Below are positions 8,722 through 17,901 of a stretch of 64,000 bases of DNA, piece by piece (position 1 is the first letter of the stretch; every line of letters starts with the position of its first letter). Both the position numbers and the translations under genes were made by a program. The notes under the pieces are model-generated. The model saw only the letters and a list, made by a program, of their open reading frames with translations. It made no database searches and was not told where the DNA came from. The DNA is from Arthrobacter sp. S41 (GTDB taxonomy: Bacteria > Actinomycetota > Actinomycetes > Actinomycetales > Micrococcaceae): the NCBI RefSeq assembly GCF_004320535.1, contig NZ_SIHY01000001.1:372001-436000 (forward strand). Reading direction: 5' to 3'.

Positions 8722-10041
8722 ATGGGTAAGATCTTGACGATCCATGGTGGTGTCCCACTTAAGGGCACCGTACGAGTCGGTGGAGCTAAGAACCTAGTGC
8801 CAAAAGCCATGGTTGCAGCTCTGCTCGGTGACACTCCTTCGGTTTTGCGAAACGTACCGGAGATTAAAGATGTCGTTGTAGTACGCAGCTTGCTTGAAAT
8901 CCACGGAGTCAAGGTTGATCAGGACCCAACCACCGGTGACCTCTCGCTGGATCCAACCAATGTGAAGACCGCGTCGAATCAAGCAATTGATGCGCACGCT
9001 GGTGATTCACGTATTCCTATTCTTTTCTGTGGCCCACTGATCCACGCACTGGGTGAAGCCTTCATTCCAGACCTTGGTGGTTGCCGCATTGGTGACCGTC
9101 CAATCGATTTCCACCTAGAAGTTCTTCGCGAATTCGGTGCAGTCGTAGACAAGGCTCCTGATGGCATTCGTATCTCGGCTCCAAACGGTCTCACCGGCGC
9201 CAAGCTGAACCTCCAGTACCCAAGCGTTGGTACCACCGAGCAGGTACTGCTTTCGGCGGTTCGCGCTAAGGGTGTTACCGAGGTCAGTAACGCAGCTATT
9301 GAGCCAGAAATCCTAGATTTGATCTCGCTGTTGCAGAAGATGGGCGCAATCATCTCTGTACACCGTGACCGTGTGATCCGTATTCAGGGTGTAGATAAGC
9401 TCAGCGGCTTTGACCACACCTCCCTGCCAGACCGCAACGAGGCAGCTTCATGGGCTTCGGCAGCGCTGGTGACCAAGGGTGATATTTTCGTTCAGGACGC
9501 GCAGCAGCGTGACCTGACCGCATTCCTGCACGTATACCGCCAGATTGGTGGCGAGTTCGAGGTCAAGTCCAACGGCATTCGTTTCTACCACCCAGGTGGA
9601 GATCTGAATCCGTTGATCCTCGAAACCGACGTTCACCCCGGCTTCATGACCGACTGGCAGCAGCCGTTGGTTGTTGCTTTGACCCAGGCTAAGGGTGTCT
9701 CGGTAATTCACGAGACGGTCTATGAAAACCGTTTCGGTTTCACCGACGCATTGGTGCGCATGGGTTCTACGGTTCAGGTGCACACTGACTGCCTTGGTTC
9801 CACTCCTTGCCGGTTTGGCCAGCGAAACTTCAAGCACTCTGCAGTTGTTGTCGGTCCTGCAAAACTCAGCGGCGCAGACATTGACGTTCCAGACTTGCGT
9901 GGTGGCTTCTCGCACCTGATCGCTGCTTTGGCAGCTGAAGGTACCAGCCGTGTGACCGGGATTGAAATCATCAACCGCGGTTACGAGCACTTCATGGACA
10001 AGCTTCAGGGTCTGGGCGCAAACGTCGAGCTGAGCAACTAA
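8722..10041 (+). CDS. murA: UDP-N-acetylglucosamine 1-carboxyvinyltransferase
   Basis: Transfers enolpyruvate from PEP to UDP-GlcNAc, the first committed step of peptidoglycan synthesis. The 439-aa EPSP-synthase-fold protein has the N-terminal GGVPLKGTVRVGGAKN and the active-site loop GGCRIGDRPIDFH with cysteine at residue 121 (equivalent to E. coli Cys115). Keeping Cys rather than the Asp of mycobacteria implies the fosfomycin target residue is intact. A GAGG site precedes ATG 8722. plsC follows 17 bp downstream, and the run murA-plsC-gpsA-ddl is probably co-transcribed. Confidence 0.95.
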   Translation: MGKILTIHGGVPLKGTVRVGGAKNLVPKAMVAALLGDTPSVLRNVPEIKDVVVVRSLLEIHGVKVDQDPTTGDLSLDPTNVKTASNQAIDAHAGDSRIPILFCGPLIHALGEAFIPDLGGCRIGDRPIDFHLEVLREFGAVVDKAPDGIRISAPNGLTGAKLNLQYPSVGTTEQVLLSAVRAKGVTEVSNAAIEPEILDLISLLQKMGAIISVHRDRVIRIQGVDKLSGFDHTSLPDRNEAASWASAALVTKGDIFVQDAQQRDLTAFLHVYRQIGGEFEVKSNGIRFYHPGGDLNPLILETDVHPGFMTDWQQPLVVALTQAKGVSVIHETVYENRFGFTDALVRMGSTVQVHTDCLGSTPCRFGQRNFKHSAVVVGPAKLSGADIDVPDLRGGFSHLIAALAAEGTSRVTGIEIINRGYEHFMDKLQGLGANVELSN

Positions 10042-10058
10042 CTAAGGGGATCTCGTAC

Positions 10059-10823
10059 GTGGTAAAGATCCTGGCTCCCGGAGAGTCTGCTAGCACCAAA
10101 CTTGTGTTTTCTGTCTTGGCAGGAATAGTCCGTTCAGGCATGAACGTGATGACAGGCAAGTCATGGAAGGGCTTTGATTCTCTTCCAAAGGGTGGCTACA
10201 TTGTGTGCCCTAATCACTTGACGGAAATTGATCCGTTGGTGGTTGGCCACGCAATCTATAGCAACGGCAGGCTCCCACGGTGGCTGGCAAAGGAATCTTT
10301 GTTTAAGGTTCCTGTGCTTGGGTGGTTCCTTAAGAAGACCGGTCAGGTTCCGGTGACACGTAGTTCAGCTAGTGCTGGTGAATCTCTGAAATCAGCGCAA
10401 GAAGTTCTGGACGCTGGGGGAGTCATTGTGATCTACCCAGAAGGTACCCTTACCCGAGATCCAAATTTATGGCCAATGGTCGGTCGCACTGGTGCTGCGC
10501 GTCTTGCGCTGCAGACCGGTGCGCCGGTCGTGCCTATGGCCCACTGGGGAGACCAAGAGCTACTGCCTAGGTATTCCAAAAAGATGTATTTGTTCCCTCG
10601 CAAACACGTAACCGTCGCTGTTGGAGCGCCGGTAAATCTTGATGATTTGCGTGATGGCCCTCGTACTCGCACCGTTCTTCAAGAAGCCACTGACCGTATC
10701 ATGGATGCAATTACCGGTTTGCAGGCTGAACTTCGTCAAGAAGAAGCTCCGGCGACTCGCTGGGATCCCAGTGACCACGGCCAAACTCAGACCGGCCGTA
10801 GTTTCGAAAAGCCAGAAAACTAA
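10059..10823 (+). CDS. plsC: 1-acyl-sn-glycerol-3-phosphate acyltransferase (PlsC-like)
   Basis: A 254-aa acyltransferase that should convert lysophosphatidate to phosphatidate at the inner face of the membrane. It carries the family's catalytic HX4D motif (H53-D58 in NHLTEIDP) and the substrate-binding PEGT motif (127-130). The N-terminus is amphipathic or hydrophobic. The start is GTG 10059 after AAGGGGA at 10044-10050. It sits between murA and gpsA, linking wall and phospholipid synthesis. The exact acyl acceptor is not set by the sequence. Confidence 0.9.
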   Translation: MVKILAPGESASTKLVFSVLAGIVRSGMNVMTGKSWKGFDSLPKGGYIVCPNHLTEIDPLVVGHAIYSNGRLPRWLAKESLFKVPVLGWFLKKTGQVPVTRSSASAGESLKSAQEVLDAGGVIVIYPEGTLTRDPNLWPMVGRTGAARLALQTGAPVVPMAHWGDQELLPRYSKKMYLFPRKHVTVAVGAPVNLDDLRDGPRTRTVLQEATDRIMDAITGLQAELRQEEAPATRWDPSDHGQTQTGRSFEKPEN

Positions 10824-10856
10824 TCGACTTCATCATCACTTTCTAGAGGACAGATA

Positions 10857-11891
10857 ATGACTAAGCCGCTTCCACGTAAAATTGCCGTCATGGGTGCCGG
10901 TAGCTGGGGAACCACCTTCGCCAAAGTGCTTGCCGATTCCGTTGTGGACAAAGGGACTCCGGTGCAAATCTGGGCTCGCCGTGATGACGCAGCTGCAGAA
11001 ATTAATGATCGCCACACCAATTCGCGCTATCTGCGTGAAACGAAGCTTCCGGCGAACATCTCGGCTTCCTCAGATCAGCGTGAAGTGCTAACGGATGCGG
11101 ATTTGGTGGTTCTTGCCATCCCGTCCCAGTCGTTGCGACAGGAACTGGCGGCGTTCAAAGAACACTTTGCGCCTGGCGTGGTTTTGCTTTCGCTGATGAA
11201 GGGTCTGGAACGCGGCACCGATCTACGCATGAGCGAAGTCATTTCGGAAGTGACTGGATTGCCAGCCGAACAAGTAGCCGTGCTTTCAGGTCCAAACCTT
11301 GCAATGGAGATTGCCCGTGAGCAGCCAACTGCCTCGGTTGTAGCTTGCACAGATTCAGAAACTGCTGAGTGGATTGCAGAACTTTGTTCAGCACCATATT
11401 TCCGTCCTTACACCAATGATGATGTGTTGGGCGTGGAGCTTGGCGGAATCGTCAAAAACATCATTGCCCTCGCTGTTGGTATGTGTGACGGCATGGGCAT
11501 GGGCGATAATACAAAATCAACTGTCATCACCCGCGGCTTGGCAGAAACCACTCGTCTAGTTCTCGCACTCGGTGGCCGACTAGATACTTTGGCAGGGCTC
11601 TCCGGCCTGGGTGACTTGGTGGCAACGTGCTCCTCATCATTGTCGCGTAATAACACCGCGGGCCGTTTGCTGGGGCAGGGACTTTTCCTGGAAGAGGTCA
11701 ATGACCGCATGTCTCAGACTGCTGAAGGCATCAAGTCTGCACGTGCAGTATTTGATCTGGCGCAGACTCACAAGGTCGAAATGCCAATTACTGAAGCAGT
11801 AGTCATGGTTCTTGAAGGTAAGCTAAGTGTTGAAAACATGGCAGCACGTCTACTTTCGCGTGAATTGAAGTCTGAAGGAGAACAGCACTAA
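10857..11891 (+). CDS. gpsA: NAD(P)-dependent glycerol-3-phosphate dehydrogenase
   Basis: Reduces dihydroxyacetone phosphate to sn-glycerol-3-phosphate, the precursor of phospholipids and of the CDP-glycerol used by the teichoic-acid-type genes later in the window. The 344-aa protein has the Rossmann motif GAGSWG (13-18), LSGPNLAMEIA, and the catalytic-domain GVELGGIVKNIIALAVG segment. A TAGAGGA site precedes ATG 10857. Its TAA stop overlaps the ddl ATG by one base, so the two are coupled. Confidence 0.95.
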   Translation: MTKPLPRKIAVMGAGSWGTTFAKVLADSVVDKGTPVQIWARRDDAAAEINDRHTNSRYLRETKLPANISASSDQREVLTDADLVVLAIPSQSLRQELAAFKEHFAPGVVLLSLMKGLERGTDLRMSEVISEVTGLPAEQVAVLSGPNLAMEIAREQPTASVVACTDSETAEWIAELCSAPYFRPYTNDDVLGVELGGIVKNIIALAVGMCDGMGMGDNTKSTVITRGLAETTRLVLALGGRLDTLAGLSGLGDLVATCSSSLSRNNTAGRLLGQGLFLEEVNDRMSQTAEGIKSARAVFDLAQTHKVEMPITEAVVMVLEGKLSVENMAARLLSRELKSEGEQH

Positions 11892-13003
11892 TGGTTGATC
11901 GTAAACTCCGAGTCCTGCTCCTTTTCGGCGGTCGTTCATCTGAGCACTCCGTATCTTGTGTAACGGCAGCCGGTGTCATGCATGCCATTGATCGTGAACG
12001 TTTTGACGTGCTTCCAGTTGGAATTACTCGTGACGGTGGCTGGACCTTGCTGGACAAAGACCCAGAGGGCTGGGCTTTGGACTCCGGCCAGCTGCCGGAG
12101 ATCTCCTCCGTTGACCACCCGGTGCAGTTGTCTCCTGAAACTAATACAACATCTCTGCAGTCATTGACTGGTGCGACCATTTCTGAGGTTGCTGAAGTCG
12201 ATGTGGTCTTCCCACTGCTTCACGGTCCTTTCGGTGAAGATGGATCGATCCAGGGAATGCTGGAAACTGCAGGCGTTCCTTACGTCGGCTCCGGAATTGC
12301 CGCCAGTGCCATGGGCATGGATAAGCACTTCATGAAGGTCGTTTTCGAAGGCGCCGGATTCAACGTTGGACCTTACGAGGTCATCACCAATAAGGAGTGG
12401 CTGCGCGATAGCGAAGCTGCTCTAGAACGTTGCCAGAATCTTCAGTACCCACTGTTCGTAAAGCCTGCCCGTGCAGGTTCCTCTGTGGGTATCACCAAGG
12501 TGGATGTCCCATCGGAACTTCGCGCCGCAATCGATGTCGCTCGGGCCGAAGACCCAAAGGTGATCGTTGAGCAAGGCATCGTTGGTCGCGAAATTGAGTG
12601 TGGCGTATTGGAAGGCCGCGGTAGTTCAGCCGCACGAGCTTCGTTGCCCGGTGAAGTTGCCGTGGCAGCGAACGGACACACCTTCTACGATTTTGAAGCG
12701 AAATATGTGGATGGCACCGCAGCCCAGCTCAGTTGCCCCGCTGAACTGAGTGAAGAAGCCACCGCAGAAATCCGCGAGCTTGCAGTCAAAGCCTTTGACT
12801 CTTTGGACGCAGAAGGTCTATCCCGCGTTGATTTCTTCTACACGCCCGAGGGCGAGTGGATCATCAATGAAATCAACACCATGCCGGGCTTTACGCCGTC
12901 AAGCATGTACCCACAAATGTGGGACAAGACTGGCATTGAATATCCAGAGCTCATCAATGAGCTCATAGCTTTGGCGACTGAACGAAACGTAGGTCTGCGC
13001 TAA
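11891..13003 (+). CDS. ddl: D-alanine--D-alanine ligase
   Basis: Makes D-Ala-D-Ala for the peptidoglycan pentapeptide using ATP. The 370-aa ATP-grasp enzyme shows the N-terminal LFGGRSSEHSVS, HGPFGEDGSIQG, the KPARAGSSVGITKV nucleotide-binding region and the C-terminal EINTMPGFTPSSMYPQMW motif. It starts at ATG 11891, overlapping the gpsA stop, and ends just before a bidirectional terminator shared with the DUF3515 gene on the other strand. Confidence 0.96.
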   Translation: MVDRKLRVLLLFGGRSSEHSVSCVTAAGVMHAIDRERFDVLPVGITRDGGWTLLDKDPEGWALDSGQLPEISSVDHPVQLSPETNTTSLQSLTGATISEVAEVDVVFPLLHGPFGEDGSIQGMLETAGVPYVGSGIAASAMGMDKHFMKVVFEGAGFNVGPYEVITNKEWLRDSEAALERCQNLQYPLFVKPARAGSSVGITKVDVPSELRAAIDVARAEDPKVIVEQGIVGREIECGVLEGRGSSAARASLPGEVAVAANGHTFYDFEAKYVDGTAAQLSCPAELSEEATAEIRELAVKAFDSLDAEGLSRVDFFYTPEGEWIINEINTMPGFTPSSMYPQMWDKTGIEYPELINELIALATERNVGLR

Positions 13004-13022
13004 ACGACATACTGCATTTGCA

Positions 13023-13065
13023 AATAACAAAGCGAGGAGACGATTCGTCTCCTCGCTTTGTTATT
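13023..13065. terminator. Bidirectional terminator between ddl and the DUF3515 gene
   Basis: A 20-bp perfect inverted repeat (13023-13042 with 13046-13065) around a 3-nt loop, A-rich on one flank and T-rich on the other. It sits between convergent genes and can serve both strands. Confidence 0.88.
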
Positions 13066-13081
13066 GCTCAGTGCTTCTTGG

Positions 13082-13603
13082 CTACAGCTTTTCTGCCTTA
13101 TCGACGCTAACACACGCCTTTTGGGCTGGAATCTTGGCCGCCGCGTCAGAAAGGGAAGCGAGCACCGTGCTGGAAGGTATGACGTTCGGATCAAGCACCA
13201 CTTCTGTCGCAGGGGTGCGTCCGTAGGTGGTCAATGTCCAGATCTTTGTCTTTTCATCTTCGTGAGCAACCCAATCAACATCATTGACTGATACGCACGG
13301 ATCTGAAGTAGGCGTAGGAACTTGCACGCCGCAACGCAGTACTACTTGCGAAGGATCGCCCCAAGCTGAGGTAGCTTGAGAAGTTGTGGACCGTCGTTGT
13401 GCGTCCCCGATCAAATCAGGTAACGCCACCATCATCTCTGCGCAGGCAGGATTGGCCGCGTCAGGTGCAGCATCAACGGCGGCGACAGATGAACAAGCAG
13501 TGAGAGAAGCAAGTGCAACTACGCTTGCCGCCATGGCCGCAATCTTTTTTATATTTGCATAACATTTCGGCGACACTTCGGAATTCACACTGAGTTTAGA
13601 CAC
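13082..13603 (-). CDS. DUF3515-family lipoprotein
   Basis: A 173-aa predicted lipoprotein. A hydrophobic signal (residues ~20-35) leads to lipobox LTAC with Cys37. The mature part has the DUF3515 pattern: CAEMMVALPD, then VLRCGV and a C-terminal ACVS, giving several cysteines outside the membrane. The start is GTG 13603 with a weak TAGG upstream. Convergent placement next to ddl is conserved in actinobacteria (Mycobacterium has such a gene beside ddlA). The function is unknown; the location suggests the cell envelope. Confidence 0.82.
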   Translation of the reverse strand: MSKLSVNSEVSPKCYANIKKIAAMAASVVALASLTACSSVAAVDAAPDAANPACAEMMVALPDLIGDAQRRSTTSQATSAWGDPSQVVLRCGVQVPTPTSDPCVSVNDVDWVAHEDEKTKIWTLTTYGRTPATEVVLDPNVIPSSTVLASLSDAAAKIPAQKACVSVDKAEKL

Positions 13604-13669
13604 TTCATAAGCCTACATCCCTACGCTGACAGATAAGATGTATTCAGATGAAACTGTGAAAGGTAGCAT

Positions 13670-14713
13670 ATGTCCTTCGATGCACATGCGAGTCAGCCAG
13701 TAAAGAAAAAACATACTGGCCGCGCGATAGTACTGAGTATTCTTGTTTTGGTCGCAATTGCGGCGCTTGTAGCCGCCGGCTACCTTTGGAATCTGGGGCG
13801 AACATTCGACTCCGAAAGCGGCAAGATTGCTGATGCCTTCCCTAACGAGGACACCCGTCCTGAAGTTAAGGACGAGTCCAAGGATGCAGTCAATATTCTT
13901 CTGCTAGGTACAGACACTCGGGCCACGCGAGATGCGTCGGAAGACAGCGAAGACTTTGGCACACTGCCAAATGGCGGTCGTTCCGACACGATGATGTTGG
14001 TTCATATCCCTTCGGATCACAAGAATATTTTCGTCACCTCCATCATGCGTGATACCTGGTTGAACATCCCAGGTGTAGGTGAAGCAAAGGTTAATGCGGC
14101 CTTCGCCCATGGTGGTGTCTCCAAAGCAGTTGAAACCCTCGAAGGTCTATTCGGTGTTCGCATCAATCACGTTGCGTCAATTGACTTTGAAGGATTCAAG
14201 GGACTCACTGATGCCGTTGGTGGCGTGACCATCAACAATCCACGTGCATTCAATTCAACATCTTTCAAGGGCAACAATTTCCCTGAAGGTGTTCAGACCC
14301 TCAACGGTGATCAAGCATTAGCGTTCGTTCGTGAACGCCACGCGTTCCCCGAAAGCGACTACCAGCGCGTCAAGAACCAGCAGCTGTTCGTCAAGGCCCT
14401 GCTTGGTCAGATCATGTCTAAAGACACCCTGACTAACCCTGCAAAGGTGTCAGACGCTGTGGGACAGATTGCCCCATACATTGCTGTTGATGATTCGCTT
14501 GATTCTGCTCAGGTAGCTTCATATGCATCATCTATGCTCAACATCCGTCAGAGCGACATGGAATTCTTCACCCTTCCAAATAGTGGCACCGGTCGATCCG
14601 CAGATGGTCAGTCAATCGTGGTTCCAGACATGGCAGCCATTGATAAGTTTGGTCAAGCGCTTCAGGACGATAAAGTTTCTGAGTTCGTGAACACCACTGA
14701 TCTATCTAAATAG
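13670..14713 (+). CDS. LytR-CpsA-Psr (LCP) family cell-wall ligase 1
   Basis: LCP enzymes attach lipid-linked glycopolymers (teichoic acids, arabinogalactan, capsule) to peptidoglycan on the outer face of the membrane. This 347-aa protein has a short basic cytoplasmic tail, one membrane segment (about 19-41) and an extracellular LCP domain with ILLLGTDTRA, GRSDTMMLVH, TSIMRDTWLNIPG and ALAFVRERH...DYQRVKNQQ, which hold the conserved Arg and Asp residues that bind the pyrophosphate lipid. It starts at ATG 13670 after GAAAGG. It is closely similar in layout to the second LCP protein at 23.4 kb. Confidence 0.9.
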   Translation: MSFDAHASQPVKKKHTGRAIVLSILVLVAIAALVAAGYLWNLGRTFDSESGKIADAFPNEDTRPEVKDESKDAVNILLLGTDTRATRDASEDSEDFGTLPNGGRSDTMMLVHIPSDHKNIFVTSIMRDTWLNIPGVGEAKVNAAFAHGGVSKAVETLEGLFGVRINHVASIDFEGFKGLTDAVGGVTINNPRAFNSTSFKGNNFPEGVQTLNGDQALAFVRERHAFPESDYQRVKNQQLFVKALLGQIMSKDTLTNPAKVSDAVGQIAPYIAVDDSLDSAQVASYASSMLNIRQSDMEFFTLPNSGTGRSADGQSIVVPDMAAIDKFGQALQDDKVSEFVNTTDLSK

Positions 14714-14735
14714 TTCAATTAAGGACTAGGAATCC

Positions 14736-15704
14736 ATGACTCCCCAAAAGCTCGATACCTCCGTGCGCGCAATTCATGAATGGCTTGCGCGGAGCGTCAA
14801 GAGTCTCGGGAACCACTCTGATCGACTTAATGCCATCAACGTCTTTCCAGTCGCAGACGGGGATACCGGGAGCAATCTCTACCTCACCGCACGCGCTGGG
14901 CACGATGCAGTTAGTGAACTGAAAAGTGACGATATCGGTGGTTTTCTTGAAGTTGCTGCGCGCGCGTCCATGGAGTCCGCCCGCGGTAACTCAGGAACCC
15001 TTTTTGCCGTCTTTCTCAGCGGCCTCAGTGAGCCATGGATTGGCCACGAACGGCTGACCGCACCTCTGCTCGCTCTGGGATTGGAGCGGGCAAAGGTACG
15101 CTCGTGGTCGGCATTGAGTGAACCGGTTGAAGGCACCATGCTTTCGGTAATTAATGCGATAGCTCTAGCTGCCGGATCGACTCTTTCGCACATCAAGACT
15201 GATCTCGAAAGCCGTGCTGCATTAGACGCACTGTTGACCCAAATGACTCAGGCGGCGCAGCTAGCGGTCAAGGGTACGGAAACGGAATTGGAACCACTGC
15301 TTGAGGCCGGAGTTGTTGATGCCGGAGCAGTGGGCATGCTGATCATCATTGATGAGCTCTGTGCAGCGATCCGTAATGACGTCACTGATTTTGAATCTTA
15401 TGAATCATTCCATGGCTACAGGGTGCAGGATCCGCATGTTCACCTGAATCGAGAAACCGAGTCCGGGGTTGAAGTCATGTGCACCGTTTCCTTAGATGCC
15501 TTGGGTGCGGCCACGTTGCGTGGTCAGCTAGACGCCATGGGCAATTCGGTGATCATGTCGCCGGTGAACCAATTGGAAGAAGATACCTATCGTTGGCGAG
15601 TCCATGTCCATGTTCCTGAAGCAGAGCCAGCCATAGAACTAATTGGGAAATACGGCGATCCCGTAAATGTCAGCGTCACCGACTTGTGCACGAATGATGA
15701 CTGA
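14736..15704 (+). CDS. DAK2-domain protein, FakA-like but lacking the C-terminal domain
   Basis: The N-terminal ~200 residues are a DhaL/DAK2 nucleotide-binding domain with NVFPVADGDTGSN (Mg-ATP Asp cluster) and ARGNSGT. Residues ~230-320 resemble the FakA middle domain (CTVSLDALG...VHVHVPEAEPAIELIGKYG). Full-length FakA/YloV fatty-acid kinases are ~550 aa; this protein stops at 322 aa, so the C-terminal domain reported to contact FakB is absent, and no FakB/DegV gene is seen here. Fatty-acid kinase activity is therefore uncertain. The stop overlaps the recG start, an arrangement with recG that is common in actinobacteria. Confidence 0.82.
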   Translation: MTPQKLDTSVRAIHEWLARSVKSLGNHSDRLNAINVFPVADGDTGSNLYLTARAGHDAVSELKSDDIGGFLEVAARASMESARGNSGTLFAVFLSGLSEPWIGHERLTAPLLALGLERAKVRSWSALSEPVEGTMLSVINAIALAAGSTLSHIKTDLESRAALDALLTQMTQAAQLAVKGTETELEPLLEAGVVDAGAVGMLIIIDELCAAIRNDVTDFESYESFHGYRVQDPHVHLNRETESGVEVMCTVSLDALGAATLRGQLDAMGNSVIMSPVNQLEEDTYRWRVHVHVPEAEPAIELIGKYGDPVNVSVTDLCTNDD

Positions 15705-17883
15705 ACAGACCCTGGTTTCATTTGAGGCTTCAGGACTTTCCACCTACCTTGGCGACAAGAACGCCACGGCACTGGAAAAGGCTTTTGGATATACAACAGT
15801 AGGGGAATTGCTGTGGCACTTTCCGCGTCGATATGTTGAAGTCGGTGAGCTGACCCCTATCGCTGAGTTGCCATTTGATGAACACGTCACCGTGGTCGCT
15901 CAGGTTGTCAACGTTAGCCAACGTCAGATGCACTCACGCCGAGGCTTCATCTATGAGGTTACGGTTAGTGATGAGCTGAGCTCTGGCGGACAAGAACTGA
16001 AGATGACTTTCTTTAATGGTTATCAAGCGCGCACGGATCTGACTGTCGGTACTATCGCGATGTTCAGTGGAAAAGTTGGTTGGTATCAAGACCACTTACA
16101 ACTCAGCCAACCAGACTACGCAGTATTGGACGAAGCCTCCCAAGCGGACCCTCGACCAATTCCTATCTATCCGGCATCGGCAAAGATGCCCAATAAACGG
16201 ATACGAGATTTGATAGGGCTGCTTCTCCCACACGTCACCGAAGAGAACCTTCCTGAATTTCTCCCTAGTGACCTTCTTGGATCAAATCATTACCCCCAGC
16301 GTTTCCAGGCGTACCTGCAGCGACATGCGCCACGCGAGGTGAAGCACGCGTACGTTGCCCGTCAACGTTTTGCCTATGAAGAAGCATTTGTATTGCAGCT
16401 GACCCTCGCTGAACGTAGTCGTCAGCTCGGTGCCCAGCACGCCGTTGCGCGTCCGCGTCAGTCCGGGAAGCTGGCTGACAAGTTTGAAGCGCAATTGCCT
16501 TTTACCTTGACCGAAGACCAGCTACAAGTAGGGGATCAGCTTGCGTCTGATCTTTCCCAACCACATCCAATGCACCGTCTTTTACAGGGTGAAGTGGGCT
16601 CCGGTAAAACGATCGTCGCATTGAGGGCAATTCTCCAAGTCATTGATGGTGGGGGACAAGCCGCCCTCTTAGCGCCAACGGAAGTTTTGGCCGCTCAGCA
16701 CTTTGCGTCCATTACTAAGATGTTGGGCGGGCTTGCAGACCCAGGACTATTCGGTGAAGGCGAGGGGGCTGGCGTAGCTCTTCTGACCGGTTCTGCAAAA
16801 ACGGCACAACGACGACAAGCCCTGTTGGGCATCGCCAGTGGCGAGATCGGTTTGATTATCGGTACCCATGCCTTGCTTAGCGACCAGGTGCAGTTTGCCG
16901 AACTCGGGCTTGTCGTTGTTGACGAGCAACACAGATTTGGCGTTGAGCAACGCGATGCGTTGCGAGCCAAGTCTGGTGACGCGGTTCCACACACTTTGGT
17001 CATGACGGCCACTCCAATTCCACGTACCGTCGCGATGACAGTATTTGGGGATCTAGACACCTCTACCATCAAGCGTTTGCCAGCTGGACGTGCGCCCATT
17101 CAAACGCATATTGTGCCAATGCAACTGACCAGTTTCCGGGAACGGTTGTTCTCGAAAATTACGGAAGAAGTGAGTCAGGGGCACCAAGTGTATGTTGTGT
17201 GCCCTAGGATCACTGACACCGCTGCAGAACAAGGTGTACTTCTATCGACGTATGAAGAATCGTCGGGCCAAACCATGAGCGTTGAAGCCATGATGGAGCT
17301 ACTGGCCGGCATGCCAAGTTTCGCTAACGTACGGGTCGAAGCATTGCACTCGCAATTGGACTCAGAGGACAAGCAAGACGTTATGGACTCATTCGCAGGG
17401 GGCAACATCGATGTTTTAGTTTCCACGACGGTCATCGAGGTTGGCGTTGACGTCCACAACGCGACTCTCATGGTGATCATGGACGCTGAACGATTCGGAA
17501 TCTCACAGCTACACCAGCTTCGCGGACGTGTTGGTCGTGGCGGCTTGCAGGGAACGTGCCTGATGACTACATGGCTGGATGCTGATCATCCTTCGGTGGG
17601 GCGACTGAAAACAATCGAGTCCACCATGGATGGATTTGAATTGGCTGAAGCGGACTTGGCTGAACGTCGGGAAGGCAATATTCTCGGTGCGCAGCAGTCC
17701 GGAAGTAGGTCAGCCTTGAAAGAGCTAAGCATTATCAAGGACCGTAAGCTCATTGAACAGGCCAGGGCCAATGTTGAGGCGCTGATGAATGTATCCGAGT
17801 GGCAAAACAAATACCCAGAACTGCTGAAGATGGCTGGTTCCTGGGTGGACGAGTCATCTCAAGAATTTTTGAATAAGAACTAA
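15694..17883 (+). CDS. recG: ATP-dependent DNA helicase RecG
   Basis: Remodels stalled replication forks and branch-migrates Holliday junctions. The 729-aa protein has an N-terminal wedge (OB-fold) domain, Walker A GEVGSGKT (299-306), motif II DEQH (410-413), TATPIPRT, and a C-terminal helicase domain with the QLRGRVGRGG motif. I chose ATG 15694, with ATG 15697 as an alternative; both overlap the DAK2 stop, so the frame extending back to 15667 is not needed. rsmD follows 18 bp downstream. Confidence 0.95.
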   Translation: MMTEQTLVSFEASGLSTYLGDKNATALEKAFGYTTVGELLWHFPRRYVEVGELTPIAELPFDEHVTVVAQVVNVSQRQMHSRRGFIYEVTVSDELSSGGQELKMTFFNGYQARTDLTVGTIAMFSGKVGWYQDHLQLSQPDYAVLDEASQADPRPIPIYPASAKMPNKRIRDLIGLLLPHVTEENLPEFLPSDLLGSNHYPQRFQAYLQRHAPREVKHAYVARQRFAYEEAFVLQLTLAERSRQLGAQHAVARPRQSGKLADKFEAQLPFTLTEDQLQVGDQLASDLSQPHPMHRLLQGEVGSGKTIVALRAILQVIDGGGQAALLAPTEVLAAQHFASITKMLGGLADPGLFGEGEGAGVALLTGSAKTAQRRQALLGIASGEIGLIIGTHALLSDQVQFAELGLVVVDEQHRFGVEQRDALRAKSGDAVPHTLVMTATPIPRTVAMTVFGDLDTSTIKRLPAGRAPIQTHIVPMQLTSFRERLFSKITEEVSQGHQVYVVCPRITDTAAEQGVLLSTYEESSGQTMSVEAMMELLAGMPSFANVRVEALHSQLDSEDKQDVMDSFAGGNIDVLVSTTVIEVGVDVHNATLMVIMDAERFGISQLHQLRGRVGRGGLQGTCLMTTWLDADHPSVGRLKTIESTMDGFELAEADLAERREGNILGAQQSGSRSALKELSIIKDRKLIEQARANVEALMNVSEWQNKYPELLKMAGSWVDESSQEFLNKN

Positions 17884-17901
17884 CTAAAGATTGAGGCTGG
17901 A

